Below, one piece after another: positions 42,021-51,907 of a stretch of 64,000 nt of DNA (position 1 is its first letter; each line of letters starts with the position of its first letter). The DNA is taken from contig JAJVIK010000004.1 of NCBI GenBank assembly GCA_022072055.1, positions 367,950 to 431,949 on the forward strand. Reading direction: 5' to 3'. Under the pieces are notes generated by a model. The model did not search any database. It was not told the origin of the DNA and was given only the letters and a program-made list of their open reading frames with translations. The position numbers were made by a program, and so were the translations under genes. Source of the DNA: a bacterium. Lineage in GTDB: Bacteria; Hinthialibacterota; Hinthialibacteria; OLB16.

Positions 42021-45000
42021 TTACCGCGCCACCGCCACTTCCTGTTTCGCTCGCAGGACAATCACCTCCGCCGCGCTCATGTGGGGCTGGCCATCCACCG
42101 AAGAAAGCCCCCGCAGCTTCACAAACCGAATCCCCTGATGCCGCAGCGGGATGGTCTGGACGGTGGCGTCGTTGGGCCATTCGCCCGACGCGACCCGTTC
42201 GCCCCATTCCTGTCCATCCACGCTCACAAAGAGCTCCCACTCCTTCACCCGACCCGAAACACTGTCCTGACGCGGGACATATTGAAAGGCGGAGGTGGAA
42301 CTAGGCGCCCCCAGGTCGATCACGATCTCATGGGGATAGGGCGGATTGGCCCCCACGAACTCGGTGTGCCAGATGGTTTGCGGATTGTTGTCCAGGGCCA
42401 TCGCGGGCGGGTAGTCCGGCGAATAGCTGTCGGCGATGGCGGTTCCGCTGATGCGCAGGTCGGTGCGTTTCGAGGCATCCCGGATCCAGGTCAGGATGGT
42501 TTCATAAGCCGGGCTGGAGTTGGAGTCCCAACGTGGGCCGCCGACATGGACCAACCCGGTCGGGCTGTCCGCCGGAACCTCGCCCTGACCTTGCGGGCTG
42601 CGCGGCTTGCGCAGCAGAAGACTCTGTTCGGGATCGGAGAGGTTGATCACCTTGAGCGCCGAATTCATGTTCTGGATGATCAATTCCTCGGAAAGCTCCT
42701 TCATCCCCGGGGGCAGACCGGCGATCCGCAGGATGCTGTGATTCTGGTGGCATTCCGCGCAACTGTGCTTGTCCGCGCCCTCCTCGTAGAAGATCGGATT
42801 CACCTTCTCTCGGAAGAACTCGAGGTCGGGAATCCCGAAGGCGTGCACGGAGTCATCCGCCTGAATCGTGGAGGGATCGTAACCCTTGGCGAGGAGCAGC
42901 TCGGCCGCGGCTTTCCCAAGCTCCTGATCCTCCGCCAACGCCTTGATCCGACCGGCGAAGCGCGGCTCCTTCCCCAACAAGTCGAATTCCCGGACCTTTT
43001 CGAGGGCGAGGGCGCGAATCTTCGGGTCGGCGTCGATGACCAAACGCAGCATGTACTCATAAGTCGCGGGATCGTTCCAGAACTCGACATGCTCGCTCGC
43101 TAGTTTGAGGCTCCGCAGGCGGATCCCAGGGCTGGTGTCCGAGAGGCCGCTGTGGAGAACCTCGGCGATCTTGGGGCTCTTTCGGAGGACCGTGGTCTTT
43201 TCGAGGCGGGTCAGCAGCTTCTCGCGCAGCGCGGTGACCGGGTCTCCGGCGATGGTGTCCAGCACGCGGATCAGGTCGCGGGTCGGCTGGTCGGTTTCGA
43301 TCATGGCCTTGCGGTCAAACAGGCGATCCACCAGCTCCAGGCGCAGCTTTTCGTCGCCCGATTCGTTGAAGGTGTCCTCGATCAGTCGAATGGCCTGCTT
43401 GTCCGGCGCAAGGTCGGTGTCCACCACGACCAGCGCGAGGGGGCGCAAGCTCGGATCGGAGCCGACCCCCTCCAGGAGACCGGAGACAAAGGCCATCACT
43501 CGCGACTCATGGAGCAATGCGGAATTCCTCTTGATCGCGGAAAGGGCCGCGACCCGGACCTCCATCTCGGGATCCTCCAGGAGTTTGAGCAGCTGTCCCA
43601 ACGCCGCCTCGGACCTTTCCGCCCCGACCAGAGCCAGGTCGTTCTTCACAATCTCGCGGGCTGTGCCGCGGATTTCCGGGGATTCATGGTGAAGGGCGGC
43701 GAGCAACATCTCCTGAATCTTCAGGTCATCCGATTTCTTCGGCAGACGGAAAAAGTTGGCGAGCTTAAGGGCCTGCGCATACCGTGCCGCGGAAAGGTCG
43801 GTGGAGGAGAGCAGGCTTTCGAAGGTCCGTTCGAGGACCGATTCCTTGGGGCGATAATAGAAGCTGAACTCGCGGTCGTTGCCCACATCGATCATCGCGG
43901 TGGGGTCCTTGATGTAGTCGCGCCCCGCGAAGAAGGTCCCATCGAAGGAGGCGATCAGGGCCTCGCGTTGGAACCGGTTGCCGCTGGTTAACCCCTCAAG
44001 CACCGGTTCAAGGAGGACCGACTGCTCCACATGCTCGCGCGCGGCGAGGACAGTCTTGCGGTCGCGCTCGTACGGGAAGCGGGCGATGTTCCGCTCCAGG
44101 CTCACCCCGCCGGCCTGATTCTCATCCAGCATGATGTACATGCCTTGTGCGAGGTTGGTTCGAATCGCCGGATGCTCCTCGATCCCCATGTGGTCGATGT
44201 ACAGGTCCACAATCTCCCGCTTGAACGCGTTTTCGTTGGAGCGATAGAACCACTGGCGCAGCGACTTGAGCGCCTCCAGACGGGTCCAGAAGTTGTCATC
44301 CCGGGTCAACCTCATGAGATCCTTGGCGATATCGAGGCGCTCATCCATGCCGTAATACTGGTATGCGAACACGCGCGCGGCGCCGCGGCGGGTCGCCCAG
44401 TCGGAGGAGTTGAGCGCGGCCTTGATCGGCTCGACCGCAAGCCCGCGATTGCCGAATTGACGCAGCGCCCAAGCCGCCGCGCGCCACACATCCTTGACCG
44501 GATCATCAAGCAGGCCGATCAGAGGCTCGATGGAGGCTTCGGTTCCGATCCGTCCGAGAGTCTCGGCGGCGGTGGCGCGGACAAGCGGTTCGCGGTCGGA
44601 GAGAAACGGGATGAGGGCGTGGGTGAATCCCTCCTCGCGCCCCTTGGGAACCTGCCAAAGGTTGTCGAGGTCATCGAGCGTGTGGAGGAGTGAGTCGCCG
44701 CGCGGGATCTGCCCCTCCCCTCCATCGCGGTTCCCCCATCCTTGCCTCGGTTCCGCGCAAAGCGGATGGCTGACCGCCAAGGCCATCACCGCATAGCGGG
44801 TCTCGCGCATCGGGGTGCGGAAGTTCTCGTGGGTGGTGGTCTGGAACCAGCCTCCGAACTCCTGTTGCTGAGAGAGGATGTAATCGATGCCCTTCTTGAG
44901 TTCGGGTTTGTTCTCGAGGGTCACTCCCGCCTGCGCAAGGGTCCAAATCACCTGGCCGGTGGTGTAAACCGCGCTGCCGCGGCCGGTCTCGACCACATCC

Positions 45001-46637
45001 GGCCAGCCGCCATCCGGGTTCTGAAAGGTCATCATCTCTTCGACAGCCGTGTGGAGCTCATCCTTGAACTCCTCGGGGTTGTGACGGCCCATCACGGCCA
45101 GTCCCCAGATGCGGTGAATCTTGTCCTGGATGTTCTTCCGGTCACACTTCGGCCCGGTGACCAGCGAGCGGACCAGATCGGCGGAATCGAGGTAACTCCG
45201 GTCTCCGGTGCGACGGTACGCTTCGCGGAGCACCATCCAGTCGCGGACCGCGTAACCCACATTGCTGTCGGGCGGCACCACGCCGTTGGCCTCATCCGGA
45301 TGAAGCTCGCTCATCCCGGTCCAGGCGTGACGAAGGAACGGGGCGAAGCGGAGGAAGGTGGGTTTCTCCACTCCGCTCACATACTTCTCGAAGTCCATGA
45401 GCATCATCCCGTGTTTGCCCTGGGACTGCATCGGGATCGCTATGTAACGCTGCCAGAAGACATCGAAGGGGCCATACATCTTCACCGGCCCGTTGTAGAG
45501 GCGCTCGACCACATACTGGAGGTTGGACTTGGCGGTGATCGGATAGCCCATCTTCTGTGCGGTCAGAACCGCCTCGGTGGCAAAGATCGAGGGGTGGCAG
45601 GCGGTGCATTTCGTGGTCGAGTCGTGCATGTTCTGCACGCGCCGGTAGATGTTCCCCTCGCGCGGAACCTGGGCCACCCAGGCATCCCCCACGTTCATGA
45701 TGTAATGCGCGCCGACTCGGGCAGCCTCCTGGGGATCGGCATAAGGCGGCAAGTTGTAGACCGTGGAGCGCAAGACATAGCGTGGGTGGTTTCCGATCAC
45801 CTGAAGGTAATAGGTTCCCTTGGAGATTTTGCGGGTGATGCTCTTGCTGTAACGCTCCGGCTCGCGGTCGTGGATGATCTCCATCGGGTCGTGCCCATCG
45901 AGAAACAGCTCGATGTCGCTCCCCTCGGCGTTGGGCTTGTACATGCGCAGATTGACCGAGACATCCCGGTCGAGGATGTCGAGCTCGAAGATCACAAGTT
46001 TGGGGTCCTCCTCGCTCCACTCCACTCGGAACCAGTCGAGGCCGGGCCGATCCTTGATCGGGTTGTCGAGACCGAGGGCGTAGCCCTTGATCGGGTTTTC
46101 GTGCTTGTTGTCGAGGTAGTCCACATCATCTCCGTTGCCAAAAAGGGCGCGCCCGATGAGCAGCGGAGTGGCCTCCTTCCAGGAGTTGTTGGGTTCGGCT
46201 TCAAAGGCGGCGAGGTCTTCGGCGGGAATCGGGAGCGGACGGATATCGACTCGGAGCGGCAACTCCTTGGTGGAAGCGGAAACCGCGCGGAGCCTGAGCG
46301 CGCCACCCTCTCCGACACGGATCGGAATATAGAGTCCCGGATCCCCGGCGCTCAGGGTTTTGGAAACATCCCGCTGCCCATCCGCGGAGGCCGTGAGGGT
46401 GAGGGCATCGTCCGGAGCAAGATTCGGGGAGGGGATATCGGCCTGGAGGGCGACAAGGCTACCCGGTTCCACCTTGGGGGACTCCCAGAGGACCTCACCT
46501 CCGGCGGGGATCAGGACCACGGGGGGAGAAACCTCGCTCGGGGTGGAGGCGTCCGGTCCCAAGCTGAGGACCAGCATCGCAAGCGTGGGGAGAAGGATCC
46601 ATGGAAGACCCTTAAGAAATGGATTCCGGAACCTCAT
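42021..46637 (-). CDS. Giant exported di-heme HEAT-repeat protein with prenyltransferase-like and discoidin regions
   Basis: 1538 residues from ATG 46637, chosen because GAGG then lies eight bases upstream. A signal peptide covers residues 1-25. An N-terminal PPC-like beta region (about 60-310) is followed by the first heme motif CTACH at about 345. A squalene-cyclase/prenyltransferase-like all-helical repeat (FQNPDGGWPDVVETGRGSAV, about 535-640) comes next, then long HEAT repeats (about 660-1280), a second heme motif CAECH at about 1293, and a C-terminal discoidin-like domain (about 1380-1530). It is likely periplasmic or surface-exposed and perhaps electron-transferring. Its function is unknown. 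The 300-base gap upstream (46638-46937) holds no gene I can support. Confidence 0.8.
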   Translation of the reverse strand: MRFRNPFLKGLPWILLPTLAMLVLSLGPDASTPSEVSPPVVLIPAGGEVLWESPKVEPGSLVALQADIPSPNLAPDDALTLTASADGQRDVSKTLSAGDPGLYIPIRVGEGGALRLRAVSASTKELPLRVDIRPLPIPAEDLAAFEAEPNNSWKEATPLLIGRALFGNGDDVDYLDNKHENPIKGYALGLDNPIKDRPGLDWFRVEWSEEDPKLVIFELDILDRDVSVNLRMYKPNAEGSDIELFLDGHDPMEIIHDREPERYSKSITRKISKGTYYLQVIGNHPRYVLRSTVYNLPPYADPQEAARVGAHYIMNVGDAWVAQVPREGNIYRRVQNMHDSTTKCTACHPSIFATEAVLTAQKMGYPITAKSNLQYVVERLYNGPVKMYGPFDVFWQRYIAIPMQSQGKHGMMLMDFEKYVSGVEKPTFLRFAPFLRHAWTGMSELHPDEANGVVPPDSNVGYAVRDWMVLREAYRRTGDRSYLDSADLVRSLVTGPKCDRKNIQDKIHRIWGLAVMGRHNPEEFKDELHTAVEEMMTFQNPDGGWPDVVETGRGSAVYTTGQVIWTLAQAGVTLENKPELKKGIDYILSQQQEFGGWFQTTTHENFRTPMRETRYAVMALAVSHPLCAEPRQGWGNRDGGEGQIPRGDSLLHTLDDLDNLWQVPKGREEGFTHALIPFLSDREPLVRATAAETLGRIGTEASIEPLIGLLDDPVKDVWRAAAWALRQFGNRGLAVEPIKAALNSSDWATRRGAARVFAYQYYGMDERLDIAKDLMRLTRDDNFWTRLEALKSLRQWFYRSNENAFKREIVDLYIDHMGIEEHPAIRTNLAQGMYIMLDENQAGGVSLERNIARFPYERDRKTVLAAREHVEQSVLLEPVLEGLTSGNRFQREALIASFDGTFFAGRDYIKDPTAMIDVGNDREFSFYYRPKESVLERTFESLLSSTDLSAARYAQALKLANFFRLPKKSDDLKIQEMLLAALHHESPEIRGTAREIVKNDLALVGAERSEAALGQLLKLLEDPEMEVRVAALSAIKRNSALLHESRVMAFVSGLLEGVGSDPSLRPLALVVVDTDLAPDKQAIRLIEDTFNESGDEKLRLELVDRLFDRKAMIETDQPTRDLIRVLDTIAGDPVTALREKLLTRLEKTTVLRKSPKIAEVLHSGLSDTSPGIRLRSLKLASEHVEFWNDPATYEYMLRLVIDADPKIRALALEKVREFDLLGKEPRFAGRIKALAEDQELGKAAAELLLAKGYDPSTIQADDSVHAFGIPDLEFFREKVNPIFYEEGADKHSCAECHQNHSILRIAGLPPGMKELSEELIIQNMNSALKVINLSDPEQSLLLRKPRSPQGQGEVPADSPTGLVHVGGPRWDSNSSPAYETILTWIRDASKRTDLRISGTAIADSYSPDYPPAMALDNNPQTIWHTEFVGANPPYPHEIVIDLGAPSSTSAFQYVPRQDSVSGRVKEWELFVSVDGQEWGERVASGEWPNDATVQTIPLRHQGIRFVKLRGLSSVDGQPHMSAAEVIVLRAKQEVAVAR

Positions 46638-46937
46638 CGAAAACCTCATAGATTGGGGGATTTTGACCGCTTCAGAAGCTATCGTACCCCCGGAAGAGGC
46701 GGGGAACAAGCAGTTTTTCTCTTGGGAATTGCGGGAGTGAGAAGAGTCCCAATGATCAAGACGAGGTAGGGCAGGGTTTCACACGGGGACGGGGCTTGGT
46801 TGGCCGAAACCGCTCGTCCGAGTCGGAGGACGCTCAATCCGGCCAGGGTGGGCCGCCACCGATTCGCTCGTCACCGCACGACCCCCACCCATGCACAGTA
46901 GCTGCACCCGCTTCATCGGACATCGACCTCGTACGGA

Positions 46938-47978
46938 TCAGTCGGTTTTCTGCAAGTAGTCAAGGGGGCGTGGCCCCACGGTAAAATCATAGACCCAGTC
47001 GCCCTTCTTCGGAGTCTGAGCAAACAAACTCTCATCAACTTCAATATTGAATTCAGCGCTCTCGATGATGAGCTCCAAGATTCTCACCATGGTTCTGCGA
47101 TTCTCATCCAGCACGTAATCGAAGCCCTTGCTTATCACATGCGTCGGGTACCAGATCCCGCCAAAAGTTTTATAATTTCCAAATGTGGTTTCGCCGCTCA
47201 GCTCCTCTCTATATTCATTTGGCGGATGCGGAATATAGCCCTTTTGATTCAGAGAGCGCCCACCTTTCTCCAGGTCAATGGTCTCAACGACATTTCGTCC
47301 CACCCAGAATCCCTCACCTACATGCGGCTCCAAGTCCCACCAACGTTCAATCGTGACGACACTTCCGTTAATCTCAGCTATCTGAGGCGGTTTCATGTCC
47401 GTTGGAGTGTCCTCCGTGAGGATCCTGGAAAGCCCCAGATTGCATACACTTTCAAGCATGGGCCAGATATACGCGTCTCGTCCCTCCGAGTTGACAAACT
47501 GGTTTTCGAAGGTTGGATAGCGTTGTCCCTTGCAGACTGTTCGCATCCGAACAATTCTCCCATCGGAGGTGTACACCTTCTTGAATGCGAGACAGTTTCT
47601 GTCGATTGCTACCTGCGAGAGTTCGCTTAAATCCATCAGGCTTGTGATTGTGTCGCGATAGCGCAAGCTATCTTGATTGTCCTTTGAGAAAATCAGAGTG
47701 TGATGATCCCAATAGGACGGCGGGATCGATGGACTGGCTACATCAATGTGGCTGAGAGCCGCAATTTGGGGTGATAGCCCTTCTCTCCCGTCCTTCCTAA
47801 GCCATTGACGCCTGACATAAGTGATGCTTCCAGATCGGATCTCGGATTGCGCCATCCGCACAATCTCCGTGAGATTTTCAATGGTCAGATCTGAGTCGCT
47901 ACCCCCTGTACAGCGATCCGAACCGCAAAGCTGCGCGAGAAGTAGCAGAGGCAGGATCACAGCGTGACGATGTATCAT
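46938..47978 (-). CDS. Secreted protein, tandem paralogue A
   Basis: The 346-residue protein has a signal peptide (MIHRHAVILPLLLLAQLCGS). Shared motifs with the upstream gene (EIRSGSITYVRRQW here, EINSGSVTYERKVW there) show tandem duplication. It appears beta-rich, in the size range of outer-membrane lipoprotein-sorting-like proteins, but has no family I can assign firmly. It lies in an AT-richer stretch than its neighbours. Confidence 0.65.
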   Translation of the reverse strand: MIHRHAVILPLLLLAQLCGSDRCTGGSDSDLTIENLTEIVRMAQSEIRSGSITYVRRQWLRKDGREGLSPQIAALSHIDVASPSIPPSYWDHHTLIFSKDNQDSLRYRDTITSLMDLSELSQVAIDRNCLAFKKVYTSDGRIVRMRTVCKGQRYPTFENQFVNSEGRDAYIWPMLESVCNLGLSRILTEDTPTDMKPPQIAEINGSVVTIERWWDLEPHVGEGFWVGRNVVETIDLEKGGRSLNQKGYIPHPPNEYREELSGETTFGNYKTFGGIWYPTHVISKGFDYVLDENRRTMVRILELIIESAEFNIEVDESLFAQTPKKGDWVYDFTVGPRPLDYLQKTD

Positions 47979-48033
47979 GGCGCTGAGCGCTCCCCCCGAC
48001 CCATCGCATCCGCAATCCCCGAGCAAAGGTGTA

Positions 48034-49080
48034 TCATGGGGCATTACTACTCGAAGTGTGATCCATGATATCATCGCCTGGTTCAGGTCTTACTTCCAGT
48101 TCTCCCAAGGGGATCTCAATATTCAAGCGAGCATGCTTGATTTGCACATCCGTCAGCCAGCTCAATTCCGGATCCGAGTCGGGGTCCTGCCCTAAGGCAA
48201 ATTGATATAATTTGTGTACTTTCCGCATTGGGATCCAGATATTATCGACTAGCCTATAGTCCGAATATTGTGTCTCATTATTAAGGGAGCGTTTTCTATA
48301 AGCGCCGGTCATGTTCATCAAATTAAAAACTTCTTTTCCGGTGGACTTGCCGCCAACACCCAAGTCGATAAACTCATTGGCGCTGATGTCCACCTCTCCA
48401 CTTGCCGAAGGTTTGAATGCTCGGCTTACCGTATACCTCTTCTCGCTTACCCGGTTGAGCTTCAAGATAGGGTCGAAAAACTCCTCCGGCGGGGTGTCTC
48501 TGACCAAACTGGGTACTCCGAATTCCCAAATCCGGTCAAGGGGCCCGTTGGAAACTTCAGACACTTTCTTGTCGTATTTGGTCACGGTAAACGTAGGCCA
48601 CAAAGGTCTATCCCCCTCCGCACCCGGTAAAGTGAGAAGACGGCATCGGACCAATGATCCATCAAACGAATACATCGCATCATAGTTCATGACCCATTTA
48701 TTCCTTGTGGCCTCATCATAGTCCAGATGGGGGCGTAGGTTGACCCGGTGGAGGTGCCAAAGCACTATTCCATCCTTTTTGACGAATTTCAAAAAATTGA
48801 TATCCCAATAGGTTGCGCTTTCCGGGTCCGCTGAGGCAGCATCGACGTCTGCTATACTCCGAACGTCTTGTGTCCACGGGTCTACTCTCCTCCATACCTT
48901 GCGTTCATAAGTCACGCTTCCTGAGTTGATCTCGGCGGCACTCTCTTCCGCAAGTTGTCTCAAGGATTCCACCGTGACGTCTTGCGCCACACCAGACTGC
49001 CCATACATCAACAGCACACTCAGAGTGCCAATAATCCAACCGATGCATACCCATGATACTTCACGTGGGAATTGAGTCAT
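48034..49080 (-). CDS. Secreted protein, tandem paralogue B
   Basis: The 348-residue exported protein starts at ATG 49080 behind AAAGGGG. The signal segment is VCIGWIIGTLSVLLMYGQSG. It is a paralogue of the gene at 46938, with the same order of motifs (GSVTYERKVW, then TYWDINFLKFV against SYWDHHTLIFS). It is 17 bases downstream of the small secreted gene and probably its operon partner. Confidence 0.65.
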   Translation of the reverse strand: MTQFPREVSWVCIGWIIGTLSVLLMYGQSGVAQDVTVESLRQLAEESAAEINSGSVTYERKVWRRVDPWTQDVRSIADVDAASADPESATYWDINFLKFVKKDGIVLWHLHRVNLRPHLDYDEATRNKWVMNYDAMYSFDGSLVRCRLLTLPGAEGDRPLWPTFTVTKYDKKVSEVSNGPLDRIWEFGVPSLVRDTPPEEFFDPILKLNRVSEKRYTVSRAFKPSASGEVDISANEFIDLGVGGKSTGKEVFNLMNMTGAYRKRSLNNETQYSDYRLVDNIWIPMRKVHKLYQFALGQDPDSDPELSWLTDVQIKHARLNIEIPLGELEVRPEPGDDIMDHTSSSNAP

Positions 49081-49097
49081 GTCAGGATCGTCCCCTT

Positions 49098-49253
49098 TCA
49101 GATATCTTCGTCATCGTCCTTCAGTGATATGCGACATTTGCCCTTGAAGGCCGAGAGAGTCGCCTCTTCGGGAGAAGAAGCATTTACAGGTCCCGATAAG
49201 AAAAGCAGAGGCAGCGATACAATCCACGGGCATGAGTAACCGTTTTTCCGCAT
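49098..49253 (-). CDS. Tiny secreted protein leading the paralogue operon
   Basis: A 51-residue protein starts at ATG 49253 behind GAGGAGG. The signal peptide MRKNGYSCPWIVSLPLLFLS, then GPVNA, leaves a short mature acidic peptide (SSPEEATLSAFKGKCRISLK, then DDDEDI). The sequence has no recognised family. It is first in the operon and under a consensus promoter, which argues for a real gene too short for most gene finders. The Cys and acidic tail could be functional. Confidence 0.6.
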   Translation of the reverse strand: MRKNGYSCPWIVSLPLLFLSGPVNASSPEEATLSAFKGKCRISLKDDDEDI

Positions 49254-49311
49254 GGGATATCCTCCTCAGTCGCAAAGTCTCTGGCAGTCCCACCGGTAGA
49301 GTGACAATAGA

Positions 49312-49340
49312 AGCATACGTGGAGACATACGGCGTGTCAA
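49312..49340 (-). promoter_or_regulatory. Consensus sigma-70-type promoter
   Basis: On the minus strand, a perfect TTGACA (49335-49340), a 17-base spacer and TATGCT (49312-49317). It is the best promoter match in the window and is located for the operon 49253-46938. Confidence 0.7.
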
Positions 49341-49391
49341 TAGGATTTGATTGGTGATTGCGGATGGAATCATTCCGACCGGTGAGGCGCG

Positions 49392-49892
49392 CTATTCAGT
49401 CCGCCTAATCCCAAGTAACCTCGCCGCAAGGAACACGCCCGCCAACAGGAACAAGGCCCCGGCGGGGAGGAAGACAATCCCAAGCCCCGGGTCGCCGGCA
49501 TGAATCACCAACCCACCCAGGAAGAACCCCAGCGGCATCAGAACCCCCGCCCCGATCAGACAGCGCGAGGCCATGACAAGCCCCCTTCCCCCGTGGCCCC
49601 CAAAGCCCTTCAGGCTGAATGCGAAGGCCAAATTCACCAGCGCGAGCAGGGTTCCATGCGCATGCGCAAGTGTCCACAGGTGTCTTCGCGTTTCATTGGA
49701 GACATCCAGATACCAGCCCACCTTGAACCCATGCAAGAGTTCCAAGACCACCCCAAGTGTCAGGAAGATCAGGAGACTCCACCAGCCAAAGGCCAGGTGA
49801 CGGTCCGCAAGGGACTGGATGGAATCTCCGAGATGCCCTTGCGGGTCAGGAGTTTCTTTGGGCGTGACCTTCTTGGGCATGGGATGGCTCAC
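49392..49892 (-). CDS. Small multi-helix membrane protein, partner of octaheme cytochrome
   Basis: The 166-residue protein, from GTG 49892, has four predicted membrane helices (WWSLLIFLTLGVVLELLHGF, LWTLAHAHGTLLALVNLAFA, CLIGAGVLMPLGFFLGGLVI, FLPAGALFLLAGVFLAARLL). It contains the H-A-H-G motif within a helix. It is coupled to the octaheme cytochrome by a GTGA overlap. Such a helical protein may anchor or exchange electrons with the cytochrome. No family is confidently assigned. ATG 49880 is an alternative start. Confidence 0.65.
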   Translation of the reverse strand: MSHPMPKKVTPKETPDPQGHLGDSIQSLADRHLAFGWWSLLIFLTLGVVLELLHGFKVGWYLDVSNETRRHLWTLAHAHGTLLALVNLAFAFSLKGFGGHGGRGLVMASRCLIGAGVLMPLGFFLGGLVIHAGDPGLGIVFLPAGALFLLAGVFLAARLLGIRRTE

Positions 49893-51814
49893 TCTCGAAA
49901 ATTAAGCGGACGGTTGTCGCGTTTGGCCAGCAGCAGATCAAATCCGGTCCGCCAGAGCGCGCCATCCTCGCCAACAAAGATCTGAGTTCCCTTCCGGTCA
50001 AGGGATCCTTGGCTGGCCTCTTTCCAACGCCGGAGCGCGTCTTCCCGCGAACGGACTAGGTCTTCCTCCGCGCCGATGAAGTCATACCGGAAGGACTCAA
50101 ACCCCGGCAGTTTTCGAAGGGACCTCTCCGCGACCAGCCTGACCGCCGTGTAGGGGTCGATCAGCAGCTCGGCGAGGAACGGGGCTTCCCACCCGCGCCC
50201 GGAGGCCATCAGCGCCGGTTCCCAGCCCATGGCCCAAGCCGCCACGGCGCGGTGGGCCGCATCCCCCTTGAGGGTCCAAAGCACCGAACCGGCCACTAAG
50301 TTCTCCTCCTGAGACAGGACAGGGGTCGGCTCCTCGTACCATTCCGTCAGGTATTTCGCGGTCCATCCCAGGCTTTGTTCGAGGTGGCAGAGGTTGCAGG
50401 CGTTCGGGCGAGTGGTCGAGGAGTCCGCCTTGGGGTTGTCGATCTGATGGCTTCGCACCGCCTTGAAGAGACCATAGACCGTGTAGGGCATGTGACAGTT
50501 CATGCAGCGGCTGCCCTCGGACTCGACGGGGTGGTGGCTGTGCTCGCGGATTCGGTCGCGATACTCGGCGTGACACTGGAAGCAGGCCTCATCCCCCTCC
50601 ATTCCGCGCGCGAGCTGGTCGTTCGGATCGCTGTCGTGCATCGAGTGGCACGAGAGGCAGGAGATCTTGCCGCGCGTGAAACAGGCCGACTCGCGCATCG
50701 CGGTAAACTCCCGTCCGCTCGCGCGGACACTGCCGTTCGGCCAATACACGCTGTCCAGCGATTCGCGGGTGTCCCGGAGGAGTTGTTCCAACTCAGGGTC
50801 CGGTTCAGGGGGGTCATCAAACCTGAAATAGTGACGGCTCTCCTCAAGGCGATCTCCGGGACGGTAGGCGAACCCATGTTGGGCCCAGTCATGCCCATCC
50901 TTGACGGTGAAAAAGCCATGGCACTGCCCGCAGACCTGGGATGAGAGATCGTGGTCCAGCCGCTCCGGTTGAATGATGGTCGGATCGGCCCTGCCGGTGA
51001 GGTGATGGAGATACCGCCTGTAGGGGTTCCGATTGGCCTCGACATGCTCCTGGCCCGGTCCATGGCATGCCTCGCAGGCGATTCCAAACTCGCCCACCTT
51101 GGTGTCGAGCATGCCGTTCTTGAGGTCCAATCCCGGGATCGGGCCGGTGCTGTGGCATTTGATGCACTGGTAGTTCCACTGCGGGACCATTCGGTCCGAG
51201 CCGGGCGGACGAAGGAAAGCGTGCTCACGGGGAATCCAGCGCGCCTCCTCGATCAGGTACACGAGCGGGAGGCTCTGGAGGACTGTGCTGAAACGGCTGG
51301 GAACCCAGTAGGTCTGGTAGTGATGGGAGCCGGTGGTGAGGACCACTCGTTTCCGAACCCGGGGGGGATTCTTGACCTCTCGGACACGCTCTCCCTGATG
51401 CTGCCGGTACATGGCCCAATCGGGATCGGGCATGTCCACCCAGAACTCCTCCCCCCGGCGAGTGAGGTGATAGTCCCAGCCCATCGAATCGACATGGAGG
51501 TCCTCAAACGGTCCCAAGACGCTGGCCTCCGAGGCCACCTGGGTCATCGAGCGGTGGAAGGAGCGATGCCAGCTATGATATTCGCTGGGGTGGCAGGCCC
51601 GGCAGGTGTCCGAGGAAACATAGTCGTCCCCGCGCCCTTTCTTGGGCAAGGAATCGATTAGCTCCTGGAGGCTCTTGAGTCGAGGCCTTTCCGCCAGGGC
51701 CCAGAGGACACCCGTAAGCGCGCACAACGCGACCAAGGCCAGGGAGGCTTTGAACCACCAGGCGGATTGGGAAGATGCGGGTCCGATGGGGCGGTCGTGG
51801 GTGGACGGAGGCAT
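49889..51814 (-). CDS. Octaheme cytochrome c, membrane-anchored
   Basis: The 641-residue protein has a signal-anchor (about 22-42) and eight CxxCH motifs: CRACH (71), CIKCH, CEACH, CGQCH, CLSCH, CFQCH, CMNCH and CNLCH. The spacing resembles the cytochrome c554 / octaheme tetrathionate or hydroxylamine oxidoreductase-like superfamily. No active-site Lys-for-His replacement is visible. It is probably an electron transfer component. A HEAT-like tail follows the last heme. Confidence 0.88.
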   Translation of the reverse strand: MPPSTHDRPIGPASSQSAWWFKASLALVALCALTGVLWALAERPRLKSLQELIDSLPKKGRGDDYVSSDTCRACHPSEYHSWHRSFHRSMTQVASEASVLGPFEDLHVDSMGWDYHLTRRGEEFWVDMPDPDWAMYRQHQGERVREVKNPPRVRKRVVLTTGSHHYQTYWVPSRFSTVLQSLPLVYLIEEARWIPREHAFLRPPGSDRMVPQWNYQCIKCHSTGPIPGLDLKNGMLDTKVGEFGIACEACHGPGQEHVEANRNPYRRYLHHLTGRADPTIIQPERLDHDLSSQVCGQCHGFFTVKDGHDWAQHGFAYRPGDRLEESRHYFRFDDPPEPDPELEQLLRDTRESLDSVYWPNGSVRASGREFTAMRESACFTRGKISCLSCHSMHDSDPNDQLARGMEGDEACFQCHAEYRDRIREHSHHPVESEGSRCMNCHMPYTVYGLFKAVRSHQIDNPKADSSTTRPNACNLCHLEQSLGWTAKYLTEWYEEPTPVLSQEENLVAGSVLWTLKGDAAHRAVAAWAMGWEPALMASGRGWEAPFLAELLIDPYTAVRLVAERSLRKLPGFESFRYDFIGAEEDLVRSREDALRRWKEASQGSLDRKGTQIFVGEDGALWRTGFDLLLAKRDNRPLNFRE

Positions 51815-51907
51815 GGAATCCTCGAAGGCCTGCCTGAGGTCAGGGCACCCATCATAGGGGAAAAGGGGCGCTGGCGGGTACTGGGATTTTTTTTGGGGGG
51901 TGTCCGA

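Noticed and set aside
44742..46769. 675-codon plus-strand frame opposite the giant heme protein
   Set aside because: It is antisense to a gene with signal peptide, heme motifs and domains. It has no ribosome site and its composition is that of a GC-rich shadow frame.
46796..46984. Short ORF in the gap 46638-46937
   Set aside because: No ribosome site, arginine/serine-rich shadow composition, and overlap with the end of a real gene.
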